Source of the DNA: Kribbella sp. VKM Ac-2569
GTDB lineage: Bacteria; Actinomycetota; Actinomycetes; Propionibacteriales; Kribbellaceae
Length of the DNA stretch: 64,000 bases
Reading direction: 5' to 3'
Assembly (NCBI RefSeq): GCF_004216905.1
Contig: NZ_SGXJ01000001.1
Span: forward strand, 2,652,143-2,716,142
Numbering within the stretch: the first letter of the stretch is position 1; every line of letters begins with the position of its first letter. The position numbers and the translations under genes were made by a program. A model generated the notes under the pieces. It saw nothing but the letters and a program-made list of their open reading frames with translations. It had not been told where the DNA came from and did not search any database. Shown piece by piece: positions 52,891 through 61,357 of this stretch.

Positions 52891-53997
52891 TCACCATGCG
52901 TAGATCTGTGTGACGCTGCCGTTGTTCTCGTACAGCCCGACTTGGCGGCCGAGAGCCTTCGCAGCTGCGAGCTCGGAGGCCATCGCGTGGGACGTGACCG
53001 GCGATCCGCTGTCCAGGTGCAGCCAGCCACGCTGGGCGCCGTGCACCCACAGGTTCGCGTCGGACTCGTTGCTCCACAGGGCGGTGACCAGTTGGTTGGG
53101 CAGCCAAGCCGTCAGCGCGACGCCGCGCACTGCGCAGGTCTGGTAGGACTCGATGCCGCACTCGCCGTACCCGATGCGGAAGTAGCCCGAGTCGCCCCAG
53201 CCGGCACCCCAGCTGTTCCGGGCGATCCAGCACTGCTGCGCGTCGTCGTACCCGATCAGAACGACGCAGTGGCCGCCGGCGAGGTTGCCGGCGACGTGCT
53301 TGTAGACGCCGGTCCGGTAGCTGAAGAAGTCCTGGAAGACGTTGAAGCAGGCAGTCACCGCGCCGTACGTGGAGATGTCTTGCTTCATCTGCAGCGCGTT
53401 GCCGGAGATGGTGGCCCAGTCCGTCACCTTGACCAGCTGGTTCGGCCAGTCGGCGTTGATCTTGGTGTTCCCGTCCTGGTCGCCGGCGGTGTACGGGTAG
53501 TAGTTCTCGAAGGTCACGCCGGTCGCCTTGGCGTGGGTGAGAGCGCGCTCGGGCCACCAGCCGTTGCCGCAGTTCCGCCCTTCGGACCGCGCGTAGATGT
53601 AGAACAGCTGGGCCTCGGACAGGTCCACCGGCATGGTCGTACGCCGCGTGTACCTGAACACGACCTCCGTGGCGCCGGCGGTGCCGAACGCGACACAGGA
53701 GCCACAGCCGCCCTGATCCTTCACCGGCGAGTCGTAACTGACGCCGCCGACCTTGCGGACGTCGAACGCGGCCGGAGCGCCGATGTTCTCTGCCTTCGCC
53801 GCGATCGCCGCGGCGGCATCGGCCGCAGCCGTCTCCTGCAGTTCCGGACGCGGCGGGACACCCAGCCGGATCACGCGCTCGCTCTCCTCGAGGGCCGTGA
53901 TCGAGGTGTACGCCATTTCCCACGGTTGGCCTGCGGCTTCCAGTGCCGCCGTCAGTGTTTTCAGCTCGAGCGGACGCGGGCCCGAATTGTCAGCCAT
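52891..53997 (-). CDS. Papain-like C1 peptidase
   Basis: 368 residues. A short pro-segment (LKTLTAALEAAGQPWEMAYTS ... LGVPPRPE) precedes the catalytic domain. Q95 and C101 lie in QGGCGSCVAFG, H243 in GGHCVVLIGY, N261 in ARNSWGAGWGDSGYF. Several extra cysteines suggest disulphides. The last ~70 residues form the shared W-rich domain. No signal peptide is visible although C1 enzymes are usually exported; it may act inside the cell or be exported another way. ATG at 53997 with AGGGGG. First of two minus-strand genes; the inhibitor is convergent. Confidence 0.92.
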   Translation of the reverse strand: MADNSGPRPLELKTLTAALEAAGQPWEMAYTSITALEESERVIRLGVPPRPELQETAAADAAAAIAAKAENIGAPAAFDVRKVGGVSYDSPVKDQGGCGSCVAFGTAGATEVVFRYTRRTTMPVDLSEAQLFYIYARSEGRNCGNGWWPERALTHAKATGVTFENYYPYTAGDQDGNTKINADWPNQLVKVTDWATISGNALQMKQDISTYGAVTACFNVFQDFFSYRTGVYKHVAGNLAGGHCVVLIGYDDAQQCWIARNSWGAGWGDSGYFRIGYGECGIESYQTCAVRGVALTAWLPNQLVTALWSNESDANLWVHGAQRGWLHLDSGSPVTSHAMASELAAAKALGRQVGLYENNGSVTQIYAW

Positions 53998-54400
53998 TGG
54001 ACAAATACCCCCTGATTGATTTCGGCGCGCCACGAAACACCACCGCAGACAGGCCGGAGCGCATGGCCGACAGGCAAGCAAGAATTGATGTTTCCCCCAC
54101 CGGACCAGCGGAAATCCCAACCGGATCTCCAGCTCCGAACGTATGCCTGTTCGAGTCGCACGGCAACACCTGCCTCCGGTATCGCAGCCGTGAATTAATG
54201 ACCGGGTGCGATACGGACCGCGAGAATTTCACCGTGTCCAATATCATCACTCGTGCGATTGATTATCTGAGCGAGCGATATTTGTGTCGCATTCAACGAC
54301 AATTATCGGATCCTTGGCCGCGCGGACCGGGGTTGGCAACGGCGGGGTGGATGACGGAGGGTGGGCTGCACCGGTAGTCCCTGAGCGAGAGGACCCATCT
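53998..54400. other. 403-bp gap, lower GC, between protease and aldehyde dehydrogenase
   Basis: The two genes diverge here, so both promoters lie in it. Base composition is visibly more A/T-rich than the rest (e.g. GATTGATTATCTGAGCGAGCGATATTTG near 54257). Short open frames exist on both strands but none has a good start context or recognisable motif. No terminator-like hairpin was found. Confidence 0.5.
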
Positions 54401-55945
54401 GTGTCGTCCGTGATCTTGTCCGTCGTCGCCGGAGAGCGGGTCCAGAAGCCCGGCCGGACCACTCGATCGACCAACCCCGCACAGTTGAGCGACGTCGTCG
54501 GGACGATCGGCAGCGCAGGGCCGGAAGTGTTCGTGCAGGCCGCCGAAGCCGCCCGGTCCGCGCAGGCCGCGTGGGCCGCGACGCCGGCGCCGCAACGCGG
54601 TCAGGTGATCTCGAACGTTGGCCGGCTGATGACCGCCAACAAGGAGCGGCTGGCCGCGCTCGTCACGCGGGAGATCGGGAAGCCTCTCGGTGAGGCGCTG
54701 GGCGAGGTGCAGGAGATCATCGATACCTGCGATTTCTTCCTCGGCGAGGGCCGGCGGTTGTACGGGCAGACGGTGCCGTCGGAGATGCCGGACAAGCAGC
54801 TGTTCACGTTCCGCCGCCCGGTCGGCACCGTCGCGGTGATCACGGCCGGCAACTTCCCGGTCGCGGTCCCGTCCTGGTACATCGTCCCGGCGTTGCTCTG
54901 CGGCAACACGGTCGTCTGGAAGCCGGCGGAGTACTCCGCTGTCGTCTCGGACGCGTTCTACGAGATCTTCGCGCACTCCGGCGTGCCGGCCGGGGTGTTC
55001 AACGTGGTGTACGCCGACGGGCCGGACACGTTCAGCGGTCTCGAGCAGGCGTTGGAGGGCGGGCTGATCAACAAGGTCGGGTTCACCGGATCGAGCGCGG
55101 TCGGCACCCGGATCGGCGAGTTGTGCGGCCGGCATCTGCAGACGCCGTGCCTGGAGCTCGGCGGCAAGAACCCGATGGTGATCACCGAGGACGCGGAGCT
55201 GGAGCTGGCCGTCGAGGGCGCGTTGTTCTCCGGCTTCGGTACGGCGGGCCAGCGGTGCACGTCCTTGGGTACGGCGATCGTGCATCGGTCCGTGTACGAC
55301 GAGTTCCTGGACCGCTTCGGGCAGGCGACCGCGGACGCGGCGATGGGCGACCCGACCCAGGACGTGCTGTTCGGGCCGTTGCTGGACGAGAAGTTCGCGG
55401 CCGGGTTCGAGAAGTCGCTGGGGTGGATCGCGGCGCACCACCGGGTGATCGGCCGGACCGGCCGGGTCACGGCGGACAACCCGCGAGCCGGGTTCGTCGG
55501 CGATCCGGCGGCCGGGTTGTTCTACCACCCGACGATCGTGGCCGGGGTGCAGGCGGACGACGAGCTGTTCCTGAACGAGACGTTCGGTCCGGTCGTCGGC
55601 GTCACGCCGTACTCGACGCTCGACGAGGCGATTGCGCTGGGCAACAAGTCCGGGTACGGGCTGTCCAGCTCGATCTACACGACGGACCCGAACAAGGCGT
55701 TCCGGTTCGCGCAGGGGATCTCGGCCGGGATGGTGAGCGTCAACAACTCGACGTCCGGCGCGGAGGCACACCTGCCCTTCGGCGGAAACGGGAAGTCCGG
55801 CAACGGCTCCCGGCAGAGCGGGATGTGGGTCCTGGACCAGTTCACCCGCTGGCAATCCATGAACTGGGACTACTCAGGCAAACTCCAAAAAGCCCAAATG
55901 GACACCAAAACCGTCGACGCCGACCTGTCGTACCAGCTCCCCTGA
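54401..55945 (+). CDS. NAD(P)-dependent aldehyde dehydrogenase
   Basis: 514 residues. Catalytic Cys in GTAGQRCTSLGT, general base Glu in CLELGGKNPMVI, NAD contact FTGSSAVGTRIG, and conserved NFPVAVPSW and FLNETFGPVVGV. The AGQRC context and the closing HLPFGGNGKSGNGSRQSG resemble semialdehyde dehydrogenases such as aminoadipate-semialdehyde / piperideine-6-carboxylate enzymes. GTG at 54401 with GAGAGG. Stop and start of the next gene overlap (TGATG), so the three genes 54401-58022 form one operon. Confidence 0.92.
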   Translation: MSSVILSVVAGERVQKPGRTTRSTNPAQLSDVVGTIGSAGPEVFVQAAEAARSAQAAWAATPAPQRGQVISNVGRLMTANKERLAALVTREIGKPLGEALGEVQEIIDTCDFFLGEGRRLYGQTVPSEMPDKQLFTFRRPVGTVAVITAGNFPVAVPSWYIVPALLCGNTVVWKPAEYSAVVSDAFYEIFAHSGVPAGVFNVVYADGPDTFSGLEQALEGGLINKVGFTGSSAVGTRIGELCGRHLQTPCLELGGKNPMVITEDAELELAVEGALFSGFGTAGQRCTSLGTAIVHRSVYDEFLDRFGQATADAAMGDPTQDVLFGPLLDEKFAAGFEKSLGWIAAHHRVIGRTGRVTADNPRAGFVGDPAAGLFYHPTIVAGVQADDELFLNETFGPVVGVTPYSTLDEAIALGNKSGYGLSSSIYTTDPNKAFRFAQGISAGMVSVNNSTSGAEAHLPFGGNGKSGNGSRQSGMWVLDQFTRWQSMNWDYSGKLQKAQMDTKTVDADLSYQLP

Positions 55946-57096
55946 TGGAATCCGCCGACGTGGTGATTGTCGGTGGTGGGGTGATGGGGGCGAGCATCGC
56001 CTTTCACCTGGCCGAGGCCGGCGTGCGGGATGTGGTGTTGCTGGAGATGAATGAGCTCGGGTCGGGGTCGACCTGTAAGGCAGCAGGTGGAGTACGGGCG
56101 AACTTCTCGGACGAGGTGAACATCGCGCTGGGTGCGCGCAGTCTCGAGGCCTTTGCGCGGTTCGGTGAGCGGCCCGGGCAGGAGATCGATCTGCACCGAG
56201 TCGGGTATCTGTTCTTGCTGGACAGTGCCGAGCAGGTCGAGCATTTCCGCGAGAGCACCGCGCTGCAGACCAGGCTGCAGCAGAGCTCGAGCCTTCCGAC
56301 GCGGATGATCTCCGTCGACGAGGCGGTCGCGCTGGCGCCGATCGTTGCGGCGGACGGGCTGGTCGGTGCGTGCTTCTCGCCGAGCGCGGGGCATTGCACG
56401 CCGGAGTCCGTCGTACTGGGATATGCATCGGCTGCTCGGCGACTCGGGGCGCGCCTGATCACCGGGTGCGAGGTGTTGGGGATCGAGGCTGCCGGCAACC
56501 ATTTGACGGCGGTGCGAACGAACCGCGGCGAGATTCGGACCGGGACGGTGATCTGTGCGGCAGGTGCTTGGTCCGCGCAGGTCGGTGAGATGGCGGGGGT
56601 CGAGCTTCCAGTGGTTCCGTTGCGGCGGCAGATCGTTGTCACCGAGGCAGTCCCGGGACTTCCGGCCGATCTGCCGATGACGATCGACTTCGGTACGACG
56701 TTCTACTTCCACCGCGAGGGTCCCGGGCTTCTCGTCGGCATGTCCGATCCCGACGAGGAGCCCGGATTCCACTTGAACCGGACGGATACGTGGATCCCCC
56801 GGCTGACCGAGGCGATGGCACGACGGGCGCCTTCGCTCCTCGACGTCGGGCTGACCGGCGGCTGGGCCGGCCTGTACGAGGTGACGCCCGACCACAACGC
56901 CCTGATCGGCGAGGCGGACGGCATCTCGCGATTCCTTTATGCGACAGGGTTCTCGGGGCATGGCTTCCTGCAGGGACCTGCCGTCGGCGAGGTGATCCGC
57001 GACCTCTACCTGGGCCGGGAACCGTTCGTCGACATCGCTCCGCTGAGCGCAGACCGCTTCCAGTCCGCCGTCCGCCCCGAGCGGAACATCGTCTGA
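55945..57096 (+). CDS. FAD-dependent D-amino-acid oxidase-family oxidoreductase
   Basis: 383 residues. The dinucleotide motif is VVIVGGGVMGASIAFHLAEAG, with ELGSGSTCKAAGGVRANFSDE (second FAD-contact) and FLYATGFSGHGFLQGPAVGEVI at the end. The family (DAO) includes sarcosine, proline, glycine and pipecolate oxidases. The ATG is fused to the ALDH stop, and the OCD start is fused to this stop. Substrate not determined; a cyclic or secondary amine amino acid is likely. Confidence 0.92.
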   Translation: MESADVVIVGGGVMGASIAFHLAEAGVRDVVLLEMNELGSGSTCKAAGGVRANFSDEVNIALGARSLEAFARFGERPGQEIDLHRVGYLFLLDSAEQVEHFRESTALQTRLQQSSSLPTRMISVDEAVALAPIVAADGLVGACFSPSAGHCTPESVVLGYASAARRLGARLITGCEVLGIEAAGNHLTAVRTNRGEIRTGTVICAAGAWSAQVGEMAGVELPVVPLRRQIVVTEAVPGLPADLPMTIDFGTTFYFHREGPGLLVGMSDPDEEPGFHLNRTDTWIPRLTEAMARRAPSLLDVGLTGGWAGLYEVTPDHNALIGEADGISRFLYATGFSGHGFLQGPAVGEVIRDLYLGREPFVDIAPLSADRFQSAVRPERNIV

Positions 57097-58022
57097 TGAC
57101 AGCTCTCCTGACCCGGTCGGACGTTCTGCTGGCGCTCGACGTACCTGCTGTGCTCGAGGCATTGCGTGCCGGGTTCCTCCAGTCGAGCGAGATCGAGCCG
57201 CTGCGGATCCGCACCGATCTGCCTGGTCCCGGTACGGCGACCGCGCTGCTGCCGGGCGTGATTCCGGGCATCCCGGCGTACACCGTGAAGGTCAACGCCA
57301 AGTTCCCCGGCGCCACGCCGGCACTCCGCGGCGTCGTCTGTCTCCACGACCTGACCGACGGCACCCTCCTAGCCCTTCTCGACAGCTCGACCATCACCGC
57401 CTGGCGCACCGGCCTGGCAGCCGCCCTCGCCACAGACGCCCTGGCGCCAGCAGGAACCGTCGGTGTCATCGGAACCGGAGCGCAGGCAGCGATGACACTT
57501 GCCGGGTTGGTCGCCCTCCGCCGAGTCGACCGCCTCGTCGTGCATGACGTCGCACCAGAGCGGGCCTCGGAATTCCTTGCCCAGCAAGGGATTCCGGGTG
57601 TGGTGGTGAGCAGCCCGCGGGAGGTTGCTGCGGCGGCCGAGGTTGTCGTACTGGCCACCTGGTCACGGGATCCGCTGCTCACCGCGGCTGATGTCCGGCA
57701 GGGTTCGCATCTCACGACGTTGGGAGCTGACGAGCCCGGGAAGGTGGAGCTGTCCGCCGACTTGCTGACGGCGGCCCGCGTGATTGTCGACGACCGCGAC
57801 CTCGCCGCTCAAATGGGTGCCTTGGGCAACGTTGGACTGTCGGCCGATGCGGCCCACGCGACGCTGACCGAGGTACTGACCGGAGCCGCCGCCGGCCGCC
57901 GATCGGAGGACGAAGTCACCGTCTATGCGCCCGTTGGATTGCCTTGGCAGGATCTCGCGGTTGCCTGGCCGGTCTACCAGGCCTCGAAGGGCGGCTCCCG
58001 GACGATCGACTTCCTGAGTTAG
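57096..58022 (+). CDS. Ornithine cyclodeaminase/mu-crystallin family protein
   Basis: 308 residues. GVIGTGAQAAMTLAGLVAL is the NAD(P) motif; LLDSSTITAWRTGLAAALATDAL and TVKVNAKFPG are family signatures. Members are ornithine or lysine cyclodeaminases, or imino-acid reductases acting on pyrroline/piperideine-2-carboxylate. With the oxidase and dehydrogenase upstream, an imino-acid reductase in pipecolate, lysine or hydroxyproline breakdown is a good guess. ATG at 57096. Confidence 0.9.
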   Translation: MTALLTRSDVLLALDVPAVLEALRAGFLQSSEIEPLRIRTDLPGPGTATALLPGVIPGIPAYTVKVNAKFPGATPALRGVVCLHDLTDGTLLALLDSSTITAWRTGLAAALATDALAPAGTVGVIGTGAQAAMTLAGLVALRRVDRLVVHDVAPERASEFLAQQGIPGVVVSSPREVAAAAEVVVLATWSRDPLLTAADVRQGSHLTTLGADEPGKVELSADLLTAARVIVDDRDLAAQMGALGNVGLSADAAHATLTEVLTGAAAGRRSEDEVTVYAPVGLPWQDLAVAWPVYQASKGGSRTIDFLS

Positions 58023-58762
58023 TTGACGACGGCCCCGGCTGTGAGGTTGATGGCGGTGCCGGTGATGGAGGCCGCCTTGTCGGACGCTGCGAAGGTGGCT
58101 ACTGCTGCTACGTCGGCCAGGGTGGCGGCGCGGTTGAGCATGGTTTGGGCGGCGGTGTGTTCGGCTACCTCGCGGCGGAAGTCCTCGGGGTAGGTGTCCG
58201 GGTTCGACTCCGGGATGCCGTTGGTCTGCAACGTGATCACCCGGATGCCGTGCGGGCCGAGCTCGCGCGCCAGGCTGCGCCGCAACGCCTCGACAGCACC
58301 GAACCCCGCCTGGAAGGCGCCGAGGTTCGCGGCCGGGTCGCCGTACCCGCCGAAGGTCAGGATCACGCCGGATCCCTGCTCGACCATGCGCCGGGCGGCC
58401 GCACGGGACGTGAGGTAGAAGGTGCGCAGCATGTTGCGCACCGGCTCCTCGACGTCGGCGAGGGACATGTCGATCAGCGGCGTACCGAAGTACTGCGTGT
58501 GGCCGATCAGGTTGAACGAGATGTCGATCCGGCCGACCGCGGCGGCGTGGTCGTCGACCGAGCGTTCGTCGAGTGCGTCGACGACCGCGACCTCGGTCTT
58601 GCCGCCCGCGGCGCGGATCTCGTCCGCGACCCGTTCGAGGCGTTCCGCCGTACGGCCGGCGAGATGGACGGTCGCGCCCTCGGCGGCGAACGCCTTGGCG
58701 ACCGCGCCGCCGATCGGTCCGGCCGCGCCGTACACGATCGCCTGTTTGTCGTTGAGCATCAT
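58019..58762 (-). CDS. SDR-family protein lacking the usual catalytic Tyr-Lys
   Basis: 247 residues. The Rossmann motif AIVYGAAGPIGGAVAKAF and the HLAGRTAERL segment are normal, and the C-terminus (ASITGTAINLTAGAVV) fits. At the active-site helix, YxxxK is replaced by FQAGFGAVEAL, and the preceding Ser is in FGGYGDPAANL, so the catalytic triad is not recognisable. It may be a non-catalytic or altered-mechanism member. ATG at 58762 overlaps the stop of the SRPBCC gene by one base. Confidence 0.85.
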   Translation of the reverse strand: MMLNDKQAIVYGAAGPIGGAVAKAFAAEGATVHLAGRTAERLERVADEIRAAGGKTEVAVVDALDERSVDDHAAAVGRIDISFNLIGHTQYFGTPLIDMSLADVEEPVRNMLRTFYLTSRAAARRMVEQGSGVILTFGGYGDPAANLGAFQAGFGAVEALRRSLARELGPHGIRVITLQTNGIPESNPDTYPEDFRREVAEHTAAQTMLNRAATLADVAAVATFAASDKAASITGTAINLTAGAVVN

Positions 58763-59238
58763 CAGTGGGCCTCCTCGGCCAGTTCGGTGACGAGGTCGTC
58801 GAGTTGCTGCATGGAGGCGCGGATGCCGCGCTCCATGCCGCCGTCGACGTACAGGTCGCGGTCCTCGACCGCGAAGAACACGGTGTTCTGCGTCAGGGTG
58901 GTGACCCCGTCGGCCTCGTCGAAGGTGATCAGATTCAGGTAGACGGTTCCCGGTGCCTGGTCGAACTCGTAGGTCTGCACAATCCGCTCCGGCGTCGGCT
59001 CCCCGTGGTACAGCCCGTGGAACACATAGCCCCTGCCGTCGCTGTCGTACTGCGTCCACCGCCAGCGACCGCCGTGCTGCGGGTCGAGCTGGTTCACGAC
59101 CAGCTCGAGCTCGGCCGGACCCAGCCAGCGCTTCACCAGGTCGGGCTCGGTGTACGCGCGGAACAGCAGCTCCCGCGGCGCCCGGAACTCCCGGATGATG
59201 ACGACCTGCGGCACGCCCGGCTCCGCGATGACCTTCAC
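58762..59238 (-). CDS. SRPBCC/AHSA1-like protein
   Basis: 158 residues. IIREFRAPRELLFRAYTEPDLVKRWLGP is the AHSA1-type SRPBCC opening, with GGRWRWTQYDSDGRGYVFHGLYHGEPTPERIVQTYEF and a C-terminal helix. The fold is a hydrophobic-ligand cavity. It overlaps both neighbours (59235-59238 with ArsR; 58762 with SDR), the standard ArsR-SRPBCC operon. Ligand unknown. Confidence 0.92.
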   Translation of the reverse strand: MKVIAEPGVPQVVIIREFRAPRELLFRAYTEPDLVKRWLGPAELELVVNQLDPQHGGRWRWTQYDSDGRGYVFHGLYHGEPTPERIVQTYEFDQAPGTVYLNLITFDEADGVTTLTQNTVFFAVEDRDLYVDGGMERGIRASMQQLDDLVTELAEEAH

Positions 59239-59582
59239 GACTCCTCCTTCAGGTCGTAGAGCAGATCGTCGAGACGGTCGAAGCTCTCCGCCCAGTAGGC
59301 GCGGTAGTCCATCAACCAGCCGACCGCCGTCCGGAGCGGCTCGGCCTCGAGGTGACTGAGCCGGGCCGTCGCCCGTTGCGAGCGGCTGATCAGCCCGGCG
59401 TGCTCGAGCACCTTCAGATGCTTGGAGACGGCCGGCTGCGACATGCTGAACGGCGCCGCGAGCTCGGCGACCGTCGCGTCCCCGTGCTTGAGCTGGGTCA
59501 GGATCGCCCGGCGGGTCGGGTCGGCCAGCGCCGCGAAGACGCCGGTCAACCCATCTTCATAACCAAATGGTTTCAGAACCAT
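59235..59582 (-). CDS. ArsR/SmtB-like transcriptional regulator
   Basis: 115 residues. The HTH is LADPTRRAILTQLKHGDATVAELAAPFSMSQPAVSKHLKVLEHAGLISR, with the basic wing RATARLSHLEAEP. No metal-site cysteine cluster (CxC) is present, so it is likely one of the non-metal ArsR regulators linked to SRPBCC genes. ATG at 59582 lies inside its own operator. First gene of the ArsR-SRPBCC-SDR operon. Confidence 0.92.
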   Translation of the reverse strand: MVLKPFGYEDGLTGVFAALADPTRRAILTQLKHGDATVAELAAPFSMSQPAVSKHLKVLEHAGLISRSQRATARLSHLEAEPLRTAVGWLMDYRAYWAESFDRLDDLLYDLKEES

Positions 59583-59588
59583 GTGGTT
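59561..59588 (-). promoter_or_regulatory. Double palindromic operator overlapping the ArsR start
   Basis: AACCAAATGGTT (59561-59572) and AACCATGTGGTT (59577-59588) are 12-bp palindromes AACCA-N2-TGGTT, separated by 4 bases, with the ATG start inside the second. Two dimers bound side by side would block transcription and initiation. Confidence 0.75.
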
Positions 59589-59626
59589 AAGAATGCGTGC
59601 GGGCGGCCCCGGTTGTCAACAGGGCG

Positions 59627-60280
59627 TCAGGGCGTTTGCTCCCAGTTGGCCGGGTCGCACCAGGCCGGGTCGATGCCGCGGTCGATGCAGTACTGCCGGA
59701 GGAGCTCTTCCCGCGTCGACGGGCTACTGGTCGGACGCGACGGCTTTGCAGTCGCCGTACTGGTGGTCGCACGGGTCGGCGTTGGCGTCGGCGTGGTCCG
59801 CTCGGTGGTCTTGGTCGCGGTCGTCTTCCGGGTCGGGCGCTGAGTCGGCCGGGGCGTCGGGCTCTTGCTCGGCACGAGGGTCGTCCGCGGCACGAGCGGC
59901 GGCGTGGACGTTGTCCGCGGTACGGCGGGACTCGTCGAGCTGACCGGACCCGCGGACGGCGATTCCTCGGCGAACGTCACGACCGCCGAATCATCTGGAT
60001 CACCGAGATGGCCGATCACGAGCACCGCCCAGAGGTTGACCCCGACGAACACGATCATCGCCGCGGCCGCGGCGTACGCGGCTCGGCGGGACGGAGCGGC
60101 GTACCGGCCGATCGGGCCCAGGACCGGCTCACCCTTGCCGTCGACCCAGAACTTCCACCCCTCCGGAGCCGGCGGCCAGGACGGATCCGGGCGCCAGGTC
60201 TTCGGCGGGATCCAGTTGCGCCGGGGCGGGGACGGCCAGCTCGGCGGCACCACGAACCGCTTCAAAGAGAACTCCTCCAC
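59627..60280 (-). CDS. Single-TM protein with Trp/Pro N-terminal motif and Thr/Pro stalk
   Basis: 217 residues. The cytoplasmic N-terminus shows repeated WPxPP / WRPDPSWPPAPEGWKFWV, similar to proteins with DUF2510-like segments. A membrane helix lies at ~68-90. The extracellular part is a long Thr/Pro/Ser-rich stalk (~100-190) ending in REELLRQYCIDRGIDPAWCDPANW with two cysteines. ATG at 60280. Function unknown; looks like a cell-surface sensor or anchor. Confidence 0.75.
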   Translation of the reverse strand: MEEFSLKRFVVPPSWPSPPRRNWIPPKTWRPDPSWPPAPEGWKFWVDGKGEPVLGPIGRYAAPSRRAAYAAAAAMIVFVGVNLWAVLVIGHLGDPDDSAVVTFAEESPSAGPVSSTSPAVPRTTSTPPLVPRTTLVPSKSPTPRPTQRPTRKTTATKTTERTTPTPTPTRATTSTATAKPSRPTSSPSTREELLRQYCIDRGIDPAWCDPANWEQTP

Positions 60281-60405
60281 TCACCGACGCCGATCCCCCG
60301 CACCAGGCCAACGACACAGACCCGGTGCGGGCTACTTGCGGCTTCGCCACGGCCCGCGTGTCGGCTCGCTTTTTCGATCAACCCCCTCGCGAGAGAGCTT
60401 CTGAA

Positions 60406-60424
60406 TAAGGTTAGGCTTACCTGC
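60406..60424 (+). promoter_or_regulatory. Iron box (DtxR/IdeR-type)
   Basis: TAAGGTTAGGCTTACCTGC matches the consensus TTAGGTTAGSCTAACCTAA at 15 of 19 positions, 30 bases before the start of the siderophore-binding gene. Iron repression of this promoter is expected. Confidence 0.8.
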
Positions 60425-60454
60425 ATTCGACGCCTTTCGGAGGAACCGCCCGCC

Positions 60455-61115
60455 ATGGCCGTGTCCCGTATCCGGTCCGTCGCTGCCGTCGCGATCGCCG
60501 TCCTCGCCCTGAGCACCGGCCTCGCCGCGTGCAGCCAGGACGACACCAAGGACTCCGCTGCGAGCACCGGTGACACCGCCGGATTTCCGGTGACGGTCGA
60601 CCACCTGTACGGCTCGACCACGATCAAGGCCAGGCCGCAGCGGGTCGTGACGCTCGGCGGTGGCGACATGGAGGCTGCCATCGCGCTCGGCGTGGTCCCG
60701 GTGGCGGGCGCCGACTGGTTCGGCAACACACAACTGCGCGGCTGGGTGAAGTCCGCACTCGGCGACAAGCCCGCAGATCGACGCGATGGAGAACGGCGAC
60801 TTCTACGTGAAGATCTCGCCCGAGCTGACTCCGAAGCTGAACGCCGACGTGATCTTCATGGCCGCGCTGGACGGCGCCGGCAAGCTCGATCCCGCGGTCG
60901 TCAACGACAAGGTCTGGAACGCACTGCCGGCGATGAAGGCCGGCCACGTCGCGTACTGGGGTGGCGCGCCGGTCATCAACACCGCGACGCCGAGCGGCGA
61001 GTTCTCCAGCGCGATGTCGATCGGCGGCCCGCTCGGGATCAAGTACGCGCTGCCGAAGCTGGTCCCGATGCTGAAGAACGCGCTGGCGGGAAGGGGTAAC
61101 GGCTCTTCTTACTGA
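60455..61115 (+). pseudogene. Siderophore-binding lipoprotein (FecB/FhuD type), internal deletion
   Basis: The ATG at 60455 has GGAGG and encodes a lipoprotein signal (TGLAAC) plus the start of the binding domain (DHLYGSTTIKARPQRVVTLGGGDMEAAIALGVVPVAGADW...) up to ALGDKP at ~60774. The reading frame then changes: the homologous C-terminal part continues in another frame (QIDAMENGDFYVKISPELTPKLNADVIFM ... PLGIKYALPKLVPMLKNAL) to 61115. About 100-130 residues of the usual middle are missing at the joint. This looks like a deletion rather than a split gene. Confidence 0.8.
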
Positions 61116-61160
61116 TGTCTGGATGGGTTCCGGGGCCGGTGCCGGGCTTGGAGCGATGTA

Positions 61161-61258
61161 CAAGCTCGACAGGATGTGTCGGGTCGCCGGGTAGTGCACC
61201 TGAGCGTGAACGCGTCCGCGCGTACACCGTCTCGCCGGTGCACTACCTGTCGACCTTG
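61161..61258. repeat. Nested inverted repeat element (98 bp)
   Basis: Outer arms CAAGCTCGACAGG (61161-61173) and CCTGTCGACCTTG (61246-61258) pair with one mismatch. Inner arms GGTAGTGCACC (61190-61200) and GGTGCACTACC (61237-61247) are perfect. The right arms are contiguous while the left ones are split by 16 bases, and the loop is 36 nt. Confidence 0.75.
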
Positions 61259-61357
61259 CACCTCACACCACGGCGAACAGCCGAGCTACCACCAACCCGA
61301 CCATCCAGGCGACCACCCGGTGCGGCAGGCCCCGGCCAGCCCATCGGCAGATCACCA

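Noticed and set aside
53943..54377. 144-aa plus-strand frame between protease and aldehyde dehydrogenase
   Set aside because: No ribosome binding site, starts inside the protease gene and shows no recognisable domain.
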